A DNA stretch of 64,000 nucleotides, taken from positions 7,237,342 to 7,301,341 of the forward strand of contig NZ_CP042431.1 of NCBI RefSeq assembly GCF_007970185.1. The letters run 5' to 3'. The position numbers and the translations under genes were made by a program. Positions 1-8,851 of this stretch are shown piece after piece (positions within the stretch are counted from its first letter, which is position 1; every line of letters begins with the position of its first letter). This DNA comes from Pseudobacter ginsenosidimutans. GTDB lineage: Bacteria > Bacteroidota > Bacteroidia > Chitinophagales > Chitinophagaceae. The notes beneath the pieces are model-generated. The model worked only from the letters and a program-made list of their open reading frames with translations, did no database searches and had not been told where the DNA came from.

Positions 1-110
1 GCAGGAAAAACTACCAGGTAAGGATTACAGATGCTGCTCAGCAAATTACCGGCCCGCATCTGCCTGGTTCATACACAGGAGTGAATTTTAGGGGAGATAT
101 GCTGATGTAA
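1..110 (+). CDS. C-terminal fragment of an unknown protein
   Basis: An open frame enters from the left edge (codons in phase from position 3) and stops at TAA 108-110. The 35 visible residues end in GVNFRGDMLM and contain YQVRITDAAQQ. Nothing in so short a piece identifies a family. It is called coding only because the frame is open to the edge, the residue mix is protein-like and the next gene lies on the same strand about 130 bases later. It could be chance. Confidence 0.45.
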   Translation, partial: RKNYQVRITDAAQQITGPHLPGSYTGVNFRGDMLM

Positions 111-212
111 AGCAAATAAAAGTTTCCGGATAATGCAAGTACCACAATGTGGGTACGGCTTCCCACCCTTCACTGCCTCTGATTTTTCACTTTTTACTTG
201 ATCCCAAAACAC

Positions 213-220
213 TATTTTTG
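213..220 (+). promoter_or_regulatory. TAnnTTTG -7 box upstream of the first glutaminyl cyclase
   Basis: TATTTTTG matches the Bacteroidota -7 consensus TAnnTTTG and ends 20 bases before the ATG at 241. No convincing TTG/TTTG lies 17-21 bases upstream, so only half of the promoter is visible. Confidence 0.35.
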
Positions 221-240
221 ACAATACAGATCAGAATCAT

Positions 241-1059
241 ATGATGAAAAAAATTGTTTATAGCTCACTGTTGATCACAGCAATTGCCAGCAGCTGCAAT
301 AATAACGATACCCAATCGGGATCAGAAGGCACCAACGTGGAAGCAGGAACTCCCCGTTTGCAGTACACAGTAGTGAACGCATATCCGCATGATACCAATA
401 GTTTCACACAGGGATTGACCATTTACAATGGACAACTTTATGAGTCCACCGGTAGCCCGGACCCCGCTATTCCCAATAACGGCTCCTGGATCGGCACAGT
501 TGATATCACTACCGGCAAAGCAGATCATAAAGCAACACTTGCCAGGGAACATTTCGGCGAAGGCATGACCATCCTGAACGATAAAGCTTATTATATCACC
601 TGGCAATCCAAAACTGGTTTCGTTTACCAGTTGCCCGACTTCAAAAAGATCAGGGAATTCAGTTACAACAGCGATGGATGGGGACTCACCAACAACGGCA
701 CCAGCCTGATCATGAGCGATGGCACCAACAGGATCTACTTCTACAGTCCTGATTCCATGAAACTGCAGAACATCATCAGTGTAAACGACCACAACGGCCC
801 TGTGCCCAATATCAATGAGCTGGAATTCATCAACGGCTTCATATATGCGAACCAGTGGGAAACACCGTATATACTGAAGATCGATCCGGCAAGTGGCAAA
901 GTGGTTGGGCAACTCGACTTCACCAACCTCGTGAACGAAGCACGGGCGGCTTATCCCAATGCAGACGTATTGAATGGCATTGCATTCGACAGTACCAATG
1001 GTAAGATCTTCATCACCGGTAAAAAATGGCCGAAGCTGTACGAGATCAAACTACAATAA
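241..1059 (+). CDS. Glutaminyl-peptide cyclotransferase (plant-type glutamine cyclotransferase), lipoprotein
   Basis: This enzyme family converts N-terminal glutamine of peptides to pyroglutamate and folds as a beta-propeller. The protein (272 aa) begins with a lipoprotein signal (lipobox IASSC, Cys19), so it should be anchored in the envelope. Family segments are visible in order: SFTQGLTIYNGQLYEST near the N-terminus, GLTNNG and SDGTNRIYF in the middle, NELEFINGFIYANQW, and a C-terminal LNGIAFDSTNGKIFITGKKW. Either of two adjacent ATGs (241 or 244) could be the start. A second copy follows after 6 bases on the same strand. The family call is firm; the physiological substrate is not visible. 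Confidence 0.9.
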   Translation: MMKKIVYSSLLITAIASSCNNNDTQSGSEGTNVEAGTPRLQYTVVNAYPHDTNSFTQGLTIYNGQLYESTGSPDPAIPNNGSWIGTVDITTGKADHKATLAREHFGEGMTILNDKAYYITWQSKTGFVYQLPDFKKIREFSYNSDGWGLTNNGTSLIMSDGTNRIYFYSPDSMKLQNIISVNDHNGPVPNINELEFINGFIYANQWETPYILKIDPASGKVVGQLDFTNLVNEARAAYPNADVLNGIAFDSTNGKIFITGKKWPKLYEIKLQ

Positions 1060-1065
1060 CTGTCA

Positions 1066-1914
1066 ATGAAACACCTTATCCCTGTAATGATTCCCGTACT
1101 GTTTATTATCGCAGGTTGTTTCAATCCGGAATCAGCCGGGCATCAGGGCAAGAAGGATAGTAGCAGTCCGGCAGAGCCCGTAAAAATCACTTATACTATA
1201 ACGGTCACCCTTCCACACGATACCAGCTATTTCACGGAAGGACTGGAATATTACGATGGTAAGCTCTGGGAATCTTCAGGCGGCAATATGACGGAAAGCC
1301 CCTACCCGTCTGTAATTGGAGTAGTAAATACCAAAACAGGGAAAAACGATCCGCATGCAGTGCTGGATCGTAGAAAATATTTCGCAGAAGGTATTACCTT
1401 CTTCAATAATAAAATGTACTGGCTCACGCTGGACAATGGCCTCGGTTTCGTGTACGATGCCACTACTTTCAAACAACTCAAAAGTTTCAAACTTCCCTCT
1501 CTGGAAAAAAAAGGCTGGGGACTGACGCACGATGCACATCACCTCATCATGAGCGACGGCACAGACCGGCTGTACTTCCTCCATCCCGATTCACTGAACC
1601 TGGTGAAATATATCAAAGTGTCCGATCATAACGGCCCCATCAACAACCTGAATGAACTGGAATTCATCAACGGTTATGTCTACGCCAATCAATGGCTCAC
1701 TACCTGGATACTCGTTATCGATCCGGCAACAGGTATTGTAAAAGCGAAGATCGATCTGGAGGAATTGCAAAAAGAGGCCGATCAAAAAACGGCGGAGAGA
1801 CGGGAACTCAATGGTATTGCCTACAACCCGGCTACAGATCGTTTGATGATCACCGGTAAGAAATGGCCCATGATGTATGAGATCACATTGAACAGCTGGT
1901 TCAGGGAACCCTGA
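1066..1914 (+). CDS. Second glutaminyl-peptide cyclotransferase, lipoprotein paralogue
   Basis: This is a tandem paralogue of the gene just upstream (282 aa). It keeps the same blocks: SYFTEGLEYYDGKLWES, GWGLTHDAHHLIMSDGTDRLYF, NELEFINGYVYANQW and LNGIAYNPATDRLMITGKKW. A lipobox (IIAGC, Cys18) makes it a lipoprotein too. The 6-base gap suggests one transcript for both. The copies are clearly diverged over most of their length, so this is an old duplication. The stop codon lies inside a 17-base palindromic segment that also contains the stop of the convergent methyltransferase gene. Confidence 0.9.
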   Translation: MKHLIPVMIPVLFIIAGCFNPESAGHQGKKDSSSPAEPVKITYTITVTLPHDTSYFTEGLEYYDGKLWESSGGNMTESPYPSVIGVVNTKTGKNDPHAVLDRRKYFAEGITFFNNKMYWLTLDNGLGFVYDATTFKQLKSFKLPSLEKKGWGLTHDAHHLIMSDGTDRLYFLHPDSLNLVKYIKVSDHNGPINNLNELEFINGYVYANQWLTTWILVIDPATGIVKAKIDLEELQKEADQKTAERRELNGIAYNPATDRLMITGKKWPMMYEITLNSWFREP

Positions 1915-1917
1915 TCA

Positions 1918-2817
1918 TCAGGGTCTGATCACATAGATCAGGGAACTGCAACGGGAATGATTGCCCTTTCCGGCCTTGAGGTTGGAGCGCAGCCCATTGA
2001 TGAATCCTTTCATCAGGCTGGCTTTTCCATTTTTATATTTTTCGCTGAGCATACTTACATAGAAACTGTCGAACCACATGGGCCGGAGGCTGTCCAGTCG
2101 CAGATCATGATTCTTCAGGAGTGTTCGCATGGAAGCGGGAGAGAAATGATAGAGATGTCTCGGCACATCGTAAGCGGCCCAGAAGCGGCCATAGAGTTGT
2201 GCATCGAAGCTGGTATAGTTCGGCACTGCCACCAGCAGTACGCCGCCTGGCTTCAGTAATTTTTTCAATTGCGCCATGTAATCCTGCAGGCGGTGCACAT
2301 GTTCCAGTACATGCCACATGGTGATCACATCAAAATGTTCCTGGGGAAGATCGAAGAGCTCACTGGTATCCAGGAGCGCAATACCATTTTGTTCTTTTGC
2401 CACCTGTCTCGCTCCCGGATCGGGTTCCAGACCGATCACCTGCCAGCCGCTTTTTTTCATGAAAGCCGCGAATGTACCCGTACCTGCGCCGATCTCCAGC
2501 AATTGACCGGTAGTCCGGTTGGTGGTGGTCTGCAGCAATTTTCGTTTACTGCGCAACGTGATATTCCGGACCATCTTATACAATCTGTTCACCAAACCCT
2601 TACTGGTATTGGTATGCGAAATATAGCTGTCTGCCTTGTAAAAAGGCCCGATATGGGCTTCGTCAGGTACCTGCTGTGTGAAGCGGAGCGTACAGGAAGC
2701 ACATTCCCAGATACTGAAACTGTTTCCGGAAACTGTATAATCTTTGGCGGTCAGCGCTTCGCGGATAGCGGTGGCGCCACAAATTGGGCAGTTGGTATAA
2801 TTGATAACGGAATCCAT
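1918..2817 (-). CDS. Class I SAM-dependent methyltransferase with N-terminal zinc ribbon
   Basis: The protein opens with a CPIC...CASC zinc-ribbon pair (roughly residues 10-45), then a Rossmann methyltransferase core of the Methyltransf_23 type: LLEIGAGTGTFAAFMKKSG is motif I, VIGLEPDP follows the second strand, and FDVITMWHVLEHV is the post-motif block. Such two-part proteins are often found with sugar or envelope polymer modification, but the acceptor cannot be read here. The ATG at 2817 is chosen; the longer frame needs a TTG at 2838. It is the last gene of a probable minus-strand operon, 44 bases after the HU-like gene, and converges with the cyclase gene with 3 bases between stops. Confidence 0.8.
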   Translation of the reverse strand: MDSVINYTNCPICGATAIREALTAKDYTVSGNSFSIWECASCTLRFTQQVPDEAHIGPFYKADSYISHTNTSKGLVNRLYKMVRNITLRSKRKLLQTTTNRTTGQLLEIGAGTGTFAAFMKKSGWQVIGLEPDPGARQVAKEQNGIALLDTSELFDLPQEHFDVITMWHVLEHVHRLQDYMAQLKKLLKPGGVLLVAVPNYTSFDAQLYGRFWAAYDVPRHLYHFSPASMRTLLKNHDLRLDSLRPMWFDSFYVSMLSEKYKNGKASLMKGFINGLRSNLKAGKGNHSRCSSLIYVIRP

Positions 2818-2861
2818 TTTTATAAAACCAGGGTGCAAAGAAAGAGTTTTTCTTTACTTTA

Positions 2862-3494
2862 TTACTTTTTGATTTCTATACGTTGCTGGTTGCCCAGTGA
2901 GGAGATATTGAACCCTTTTTTGTAAAAATGGAAAAAGGCTGCGCTCAATGCAATGGCGCCGATGATGAGGGCGTAGATCCACCAGCTATCCTTTTCGCGG
3001 TGGACAGTTTCTTCGGCATAAATCTCTCCTTCCTGGTGAATGATCTCTTTCGTCACTTCACGATCACCAACCAGCATGGTAGCATGCGTATGCGTACGTA
3101 CGATCCTCACTGCGGGTGCAGGCTCTTCGTAAGTGGGAATAGCGCCGGCAGACTGAAAGGAGATCTCTCCGGAGGGGTCTTTCCTGAAAGAACCAACCCC
3201 GGGCCACAGTTCCTCATTATCATTGCGAAGACGGCTGCGGAGATCATAAGCCCATTCGTTGTACCACTTGATGGCCTCATAATCGGCTATGTCTTTCTGC
3301 TGCGCCAGGTAAGTGAAGAAGTCCTTATCAGGTGCATCGAAGTATTTGTCGAAACGAAAATGATAACCGGGAGGCAGGATCCTTTTGTTCACAAAATCGG
3401 TCTGTGCCGGGATACGCTCAATGTAAATGGTACCCAGACCAGGGATGGACAGGCTCTTGTTCTGCAATAAATAACTGGTCAGCACTTCCGTCAT
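2862..3494 (-). CDS. Membrane-anchored CCDC81-type HU-domain protein
   Basis: The N-terminus matches the Bacteroidota CCDC81-like HU fold: a short helix then LSIPGLGTIYIERIPAQ. A second HU-like unit covers about residues 75-115, with a helix DYEAIKWYNEWAYDLRSRL then LWPGVGSFRKD. A charged linker follows, then one membrane segment (IYALIIGAIALSAAFF) and a short basic tail. The relatives I recall often end in a peptidoglycan-binding SPOR domain, which is absent here. The ATG at 3494 is preferred over a TTG at 3521. It sits 51 bases downstream of the barrel gene and is probably co-transcribed. A cell-wall or septum-related role is only an inference. Confidence 0.65.
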   Translation of the reverse strand: MTEVLTSYLLQNKSLSIPGLGTIYIERIPAQTDFVNKRILPPGYHFRFDKYFDAPDKDFFTYLAQQKDIADYEAIKWYNEWAYDLRSRLRNDNEELWPGVGSFRKDPSGEISFQSAGAIPTYEEPAPAVRIVRTHTHATMLVGDREVTKEIIHQEGEIYAEETVHREKDSWWIYALIIGAIALSAAFFHFYKKGFNISSLGNQQRIEIKK

Positions 3495-3545
3495 GTGACG
3501 TTGTTTAAAGTTGCGAAACAACAGTATTTTGTTGTGAAATCAAAA

Positions 3546-5210
3546 TCATTTCTGGTTGAAAGAATAAGTAATCCCTCCCAACAGGTTAAACCCAAAGACC
3601 TCGTACTGATTCCAGCGCTGGTACTTATTGTTCAGGATATTATTGAACTGCACCCAGAGATTAAGATTCCTGGTAATACGAAATTCTGCTCCTGCATTGA
3701 GATCGAACCCGGCCTTGTTCTTATAATCATCTCCTCCCCTCAGGTACCTGGCGCCATCCCAGAGCCAGAACTCGGTACGGAGCATCAGGTCTTTCATCGC
3801 CTGCCAGTGCAGGCCTGCATTGAGCTCAACCGGGATCATGCCCCAGGCTTTCTTTTCCACTTTCATATTGTAGTAATTGGAAAAAGTGAAACCGGCCTTT
3901 GCCCCAAACTGCTCGCCTACATTGTAAGCAGCTTCGGTATGCAAACGGATGGCATTGAACTTGGGCTCATAGTGGATGAGGAAGGTCTTACCATCGATAT
4001 CATCATTCACAAACAGGGGCTGATTGCGCAGCGTCAGCAAACTGAATTTTGCAGAGTAGCTGAAATGGTTGCCCACAGAGCCTTTCAAACCAGCAAATCT
4101 TTCCTCGATACGGGTATTGTACATGCTGTCTGGTTGCGCCAGCCAGGGATTGATACTGGCAAAGCGCTGGTAGCTTCCTTTCTCATAATAACCTAGCCAT
4201 CCGAGTTGCAGGGTGAACTGCTTGTCGTTGGTAGTGATATCGGCCATGATATTGGGCAGCATATGGAAATTCTTCTGGTCCCAGCTGGGAATGATCCCGC
4301 CCTGGATGAAGAGATTATCTGATTTATACTGAAGCGCGGCATTCACCATATAAAGGTTATTGCTTTGCTTGAGTGATGGCATGGAAAGCGCAGTATTCTC
4401 TTCCCTTTCATAACGGGTCAGGTCAGCAGTGGCGCCGAGCTGGAAGGCGAAATCTTCCCCGAAAGTCTTTTCCAACGGCAGATTCAATACAGTATTGGTT
4501 TCCTTTCCTTTTACGGAATGATTATCGCCGAAGGAACTGATTTTTAGATTCGGATGATAATTCAGTCCGAATTCCGTGGGCTCGATATTACGGAGATCAA
4601 CTCTTCCTTCGATGGTTTGAAAACGCTGACGGAGGTCCTTCTTGTCGAACACCAGTGTTTTGGGTTCGTAGCCGTAGAGATAATAATCATCGCTCTTGAA
4701 ACCCAGGCGGGCATTAACTTCCAGGTTGTTATTGGTTTTGTAGGTCATTGCTGCGCCTACACTGGTCATGCTGTTCTTTTGAAAATCCAGGCTGCCCTTG
4801 CTGGTATAATGATCTGCAAAAACATTGAAGAATGTATTCTTGAAATCACCAAAACTGAAACCTGCCTTCACATAGGGCTGGTGCACGTTGCCGATGCCAA
4901 CCTTGATGAAATTGCTGTACTGCCAGGCAGTGATGGAATCCATCTCCAGCGCCATGGGCTTCAGTTCAGCCGGCTGATAGGTGAAGAAAAGATTTTGCAC
5001 CGGAATGGAATAGCTCATCCTGGGTTTGGATGTGTCCACTGCCGGAGGGGCTGCATTGAAATTGATCTTGGCAGCCTCGCGCAGTACCGGTTTGAAAGTA
5101 CTGGTGATATCGATGGACTTGCGTTTGGTGGTGTCCTGCGCCTTTGAAAGCACCGGCATTACCGAACAGCATACGATGAATGATAAGAGGGCTATATTGG
5201 TTCTTTTCAT
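3546..5210 (-). CDS. Plugless TonB-receptor-like outer-membrane beta-barrel
   Basis: A 554-aa protein with a signal peptide (cleavage likely after SKAQ). Past about residue 90 it is built of alternating beta-strand segments ending in a TonB-receptor-like C-terminus (LNLWVQFNNILNNKYQRWN then LLGGITYSF). The length is too short for a standard receptor, and no plug or carboxypeptidase-like domain is visible between signal and barrel. In its place is a periplasmic segment of about 65 residues containing ITSTFKPVLREAAKINF. The start codon is 5 bases after the stop of the TPR gene, so the two are co-transcribed and probably co-translated. It may form a complex with the TPR protein; automatic annotation would probably call it a TonB-dependent receptor. 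Confidence 0.75.
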   Translation of the reverse strand: MKRTNIALLSFIVCCSVMPVLSKAQDTTKRKSIDITSTFKPVLREAAKINFNAAPPAVDTSKPRMSYSIPVQNLFFTYQPAELKPMALEMDSITAWQYSNFIKVGIGNVHQPYVKAGFSFGDFKNTFFNVFADHYTSKGSLDFQKNSMTSVGAAMTYKTNNNLEVNARLGFKSDDYYLYGYEPKTLVFDKKDLRQRFQTIEGRVDLRNIEPTEFGLNYHPNLKISSFGDNHSVKGKETNTVLNLPLEKTFGEDFAFQLGATADLTRYEREENTALSMPSLKQSNNLYMVNAALQYKSDNLFIQGGIIPSWDQKNFHMLPNIMADITTNDKQFTLQLGWLGYYEKGSYQRFASINPWLAQPDSMYNTRIEERFAGLKGSVGNHFSYSAKFSLLTLRNQPLFVNDDIDGKTFLIHYEPKFNAIRLHTEAAYNVGEQFGAKAGFTFSNYYNMKVEKKAWGMIPVELNAGLHWQAMKDLMLRTEFWLWDGARYLRGGDDYKNKAGFDLNAGAEFRITRNLNLWVQFNNILNNKYQRWNQYEVFGFNLLGGITYSFNQK

Positions 5211-5215
5211 TGTAA

Positions 5216-8200
5216 TCAGTTGTTGATCTTACTGTTTTTCTTCTCCTCGATGATGGTTTCATCCAGTTTGCGTTGCGCTTCCTTTCGGAGTTCCTCGATG
5301 CGCGCATTCTCTACAACACTCTGGAAAGTGGCTTTGGCATTGAAGTAATCCTGTTGGTTGAAGTAAATATCCCCTAACAGGATATAGGCTTTCGTAACCC
5401 AGTTTTCGTAAGAACCGGATTTGTTGATCACTTCAAAAGCGGCTTTCTCGGCATCTTTCATCCTGCCTTCGCTGAACATGCAACTGGCGATCTCATAACG
5501 GGCTTCTGCACCATAGGCAGATTTGCTGAGCGATACCACTGTACGGAATTGCGTAATGGCCTGATCACACTGGTTATTGTTCTGGAAAGATTTGGCAATG
5601 GCCATATTCGCCATCGTTTTATCATCGGTACCGATACCTTTCTGACTGAGAAGATCACGCGCATTCTCCACGGCATCGCTCCATTTCTTCAACTGGTACT
5701 GGCTGCGAAGCAGGCCACGCATGGCTTCCAGCTTATTCTCCTGTGAAGTGGCGAAATCCTTGAGACGGGTGAAATACTTCTCGGCCTTTTCGTAATTTTT
5801 GAGATCGAAGAAATTCAGACGGGCTGCATTCAGCAGGGATTTCTCACCGTACTTGTGCGGAACGCGGTCCGCCAGTATTTCGTAACCGGCAACTGCTTTT
5901 GCCCAGTCTTTTTGGTTGAAATAGATCTCACTCTTATAGTACAATGCTTCCAGAGAATGTTTTCCTTCAGGGAACCTGGTTACATAATCTTCAAATGCTT
6001 TGGCGGCGGCGGAGAAATTACCGTTATTGAATTGCACTTCTGCTGCCTGGTATGCAAGTTCTTCTTCCTGGCTGCCGCTTACTTCCTTGCCCATGCTGCG
6101 GGCAAAGTTCACGTACTCGTTGGTCTTACCCTGTTCCACGTAGATGGTGCGTGCATTTTCCAGCGCCGCATCAGATTCCACGGAATTGGGGAACTGTTTG
6201 ATCACAGCCGTATACTGGTTCAGCGCTTCTGTATTGTTATCGAGATTGTAATAGGCGATACCCAGCTTCAGATAAGCCTTGGGCTTGAGCGAAGAATTGG
6301 GATCGGACACAACATTTTTCAAATAAGGGATCGCTTCGCGGAATTGTTCGCCAGCCAAATAAGTGGTGGCGATCTCCATATTCGCATCACTCACCAGCGA
6401 TGATGCTGGATATTTCCTGCTGATGCCGCTGAGCAGGTTGATCTTCTCTTTACCACTGTTCACCCCGGCGATCATAGCTTTCTGAAAAGTGGCGTAATCG
6501 CTTTGAGGCCAGGAATAGTCGAGTACCTTGTTGTACATGTCCTGCGCTTTTTTGTAATCGCGGCTCATGTAATAGCAATCGGCTGTGCGCACGTAGGCGT
6601 CCTGTTCCAGTGGTGATGAATTGAGCCTTGGTGTTGATACCACCTGCTCGAAGAATCCCTGCGCCTGTTTATAATTCTCTTTTCTCAGGTAGGCATAACC
6701 GAGATTGTATTTTGCATTCAGCGGACTGGCTTCTCCTTCCACTGCGCCGGACTTGAGATAGTTGAAATAGTACTGGATGGCATCGTCCGTTTTATTGAGA
6801 CGATAAGCGATCTCTCCTTTCCAGAACTGTACGTAAGGCAGTACGCTGCTGTTTTCCGGCAGGGCTTCTGCGCGGGTGAGCAGTTCATTGGCAGTTACGA
6901 GCATTCCATCATTGATGAGCTCGGTTGCGCGGCCGTAAAGTATTTTCGGATAGAGTCTCCTGGCATTGGGCGAAGGGTTCTTTACTCCTTCCAGCAGCGC
7001 CAGGGCATCTTTGTAATTGTTGGTATTGGCCAGCACATTGATCAGCAGTTCGCGGGCTTCCGCATTGTATTCAGACTGCGGATAGGCAGCCAGGAATTTC
7101 TGCAGTTCGGTAAGGGCCACATCCTGGTAGCCGAGCTCGAAGGAGAGCTTGGCGTAATTGAAGGTGGAGATCTCTTTTTGTTTCGCATTGCTGCTGTTGG
7201 TGGCGCAGATGAAGAAGGCATTGCGCGCATTGGCCTTCTGACCGGTTTTCAGGTATGCATCACCGAGAAGGTACATTGCGTTCTGCGCCAGTGAGTCCTG
7301 GTTACCGCTGATCTGTTTGAAACCATCGATGGCTTTATTGAGGTTGTTGGCCTGGTAGTAGCAGTAGCTGAGCTCATACACATCTTCTCTCCTCACCTTA
7401 TCGGATTTGGTGACGTAGGTCTCGAGATAAGGAAGGGCTTTGGCATATTCCTTTTTCTCGAAATAAGCATGCCCTACTATCTGGCGCATTTCGAGATCAT
7501 AGTAGAGATTGCCTCTTTTGAGTTTGTTCTCTGCATATTCCAGCGCTTTGTCTTTTTGACCGAGCGCATAGTAGATATTGGCGATATAGTAAGGCACTAC
7601 CTGTCCGTATTGCGGATGGTCTTCCACAATCCCGAATGCGTCCAGCGCCTTGCGATATTCCTTATCGTTGAAAGCGAGGAAGCCGTAGTAATAGTTTGCA
7701 TCGATGTAATTGGGATCGTCCTTCATTTGCCGGATGGCATCGAATAAGGGTTTTGCCTTATCGAATTGTTTGGCATTGAAGTAGGCATAGCCCTGGTGGA
7801 ATTTGAGATCGGCAATTTCACGGTTGCTGAGGTTCTCGATATTGGTGGCTTCGTACTGTTCGAGCGCTTTTGCATAATCGCCCTGCCGGAAATAATATTC
7901 GGCCAGATGAAAGCTCATCATTTGTACGCGGGAGTTATTATCTTCCAGATCAATGAAGTCCCGGGCTTTTTCTACCGCGCCGCGCTCATTCTGTTTGAGG
8001 GCGCAAACGGTTGTATAGTATTTTATTTCCTGGGCAGTGATTGCCTGATCAGTGCGGTCGTGATCGCGCAATTGTAACTGAAGATCTTTCAGTATGGGAT
8101 AGGCAAGGCTGTATTGTTCGCGCTGGAAAAATTCTTTTGCCTGCTTGAATGTACCCTGAGGGTCATTGATAAATCTCGTTTGCTGGGCAATAGAACCTTG

Positions 8201-8242
8201 AATGGAAAGAGCCAGGACGCAAAAGGCTGTGATTTTTTTCAT
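5216..8242 (-). CDS. Large periplasmic tetratricopeptide-repeat protein
   Basis: A 1008-aa protein with an N-terminal signal peptide (cleavage after SIAQ) and TPR units almost throughout. Typical helices recur, for example AEYYFRQGDYAKALEQYEA, LKFHQGYAYFNAKQFDKA, ALYYKSEIYFNQKDWAKA and AYILLGDIYFNQQDYFNA. The middle resembles the YbgF/CpoB-type outer-membrane assembly TPR arrangement. No enzymatic domain is visible, so a scaffold role in the periplasm is inferred. It is first in the minus-strand group with the plugless barrel, HU-like protein and methyltransferase. The intergenic stretch to DoxX (8243-8434) must carry its promoter, but no clear box was found for this strand. Confidence 0.85.
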   Translation of the reverse strand: MKKITAFCVLALSIQGSIAQQTRFINDPQGTFKQAKEFFQREQYSLAYPILKDLQLQLRDHDRTDQAITAQEIKYYTTVCALKQNERGAVEKARDFIDLEDNNSRVQMMSFHLAEYYFRQGDYAKALEQYEATNIENLSNREIADLKFHQGYAYFNAKQFDKAKPLFDAIRQMKDDPNYIDANYYYGFLAFNDKEYRKALDAFGIVEDHPQYGQVVPYYIANIYYALGQKDKALEYAENKLKRGNLYYDLEMRQIVGHAYFEKKEYAKALPYLETYVTKSDKVRREDVYELSYCYYQANNLNKAIDGFKQISGNQDSLAQNAMYLLGDAYLKTGQKANARNAFFICATNSSNAKQKEISTFNYAKLSFELGYQDVALTELQKFLAAYPQSEYNAEARELLINVLANTNNYKDALALLEGVKNPSPNARRLYPKILYGRATELINDGMLVTANELLTRAEALPENSSVLPYVQFWKGEIAYRLNKTDDAIQYYFNYLKSGAVEGEASPLNAKYNLGYAYLRKENYKQAQGFFEQVVSTPRLNSSPLEQDAYVRTADCYYMSRDYKKAQDMYNKVLDYSWPQSDYATFQKAMIAGVNSGKEKINLLSGISRKYPASSLVSDANMEIATTYLAGEQFREAIPYLKNVVSDPNSSLKPKAYLKLGIAYYNLDNNTEALNQYTAVIKQFPNSVESDAALENARTIYVEQGKTNEYVNFARSMGKEVSGSQEEELAYQAAEVQFNNGNFSAAAKAFEDYVTRFPEGKHSLEALYYKSEIYFNQKDWAKAVAGYEILADRVPHKYGEKSLLNAARLNFFDLKNYEKAEKYFTRLKDFATSQENKLEAMRGLLRSQYQLKKWSDAVENARDLLSQKGIGTDDKTMANMAIAKSFQNNNQCDQAITQFRTVVSLSKSAYGAEARYEIASCMFSEGRMKDAEKAAFEVINKSGSYENWVTKAYILLGDIYFNQQDYFNAKATFQSVVENARIEELRKEAQRKLDETIIEEKKNSKINN

Positions 8243-8403
8243 TCCAATATCCGTTTGAAATAGAGGACAACAGTGTAAATACTATTGTAACGTGGTAAAG
8301 ATTCTAAATATTTTATCTTCAACCAAACATCGTTCCAAACACCTGTGGATAAGTGTCAGGATTAACATTTCTTTTTCATTATGTATTACAAAAACAAAAC
8401 CAC

Positions 8404-8411
8404 TACTTTTG
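8404..8411 (+). promoter_or_regulatory. TAnnTTTG -7 box upstream of the DoxX gene
   Basis: TACTTTTG matches the Bacteroidota -7 consensus and lies 23 bases before the ATG at 8435. A -33 TTG at the proper distance is not evident, so this is a half-supported promoter. Confidence 0.4.
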
Positions 8412-8434
8412 GAAACTGAAAAATTTTCAATCTT

Positions 8435-8842
8435 ATGAGCAAACTGATGTCTACCAGTTACACAACTGGTTCCTTTAACCTCGCCACTTTATTGATGCGC
8501 CTCAGCTTCGGCGCACTGATGATCAACCACGGTCTGCAGAAATTCAAGGCCTTCGATGCCATTAAACCAAAATTCATGAGCCTTTTCGGATTGGGCCAGG
8601 GCTTCACATTGGGTCTGGTGATATTTGCCGAAGTGATCTGCGCTGGTCTGGTGCTGATCGGATTGTTCACACGTTTTGCTACCATCCCTGTGATCATCGT
8701 AATGTGCGTTGCCCTCTTTATGGCGCATAAAGGTTTGATCTTCGGCGAAGGTGAAATGGCAGCACTCTTTCTTTCCGGTTACCTGGCCCTCCTGATTGTT
8801 GGTCCCGGTAAGATCAGTGTTGATGGAATGGCAGGCAAATAA
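8435..8842 (+). CDS. DoxX family membrane protein
   Basis: A 135-aa protein with four hydrophobic segments and the DoxX-family opening LATLLMRLSFGALMINHGLQKF. The segment GLGQGFTLGLVIFAEVICAGLVLIGLFTRFA is characteristic of the DoxX/DoxD-like quinol-oxidase-subunit-like family. The family has no single agreed function; some members are linked to redox or thiol stress. The thioesterase gene follows 9 bases after its stop, so the two form a short operon. Confidence 0.85.
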   Translation: MSKLMSTSYTTGSFNLATLLMRLSFGALMINHGLQKFKAFDAIKPKFMSLFGLGQGFTLGLVIFAEVICAGLVLIGLFTRFATIPVIIVMCVALFMAHKGLIFGEGEMAALFLSGYLALLIVGPGKISVDGMAGK

Positions 8843-8851
8843 GAGATATCT

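Noticed and set aside
322-912. 196-codon open frame on the minus strand
   Set aside because: It lies wholly inside the first glutaminyl cyclase gene, has no signal or family motif and is the mirror of a well-supported protein.
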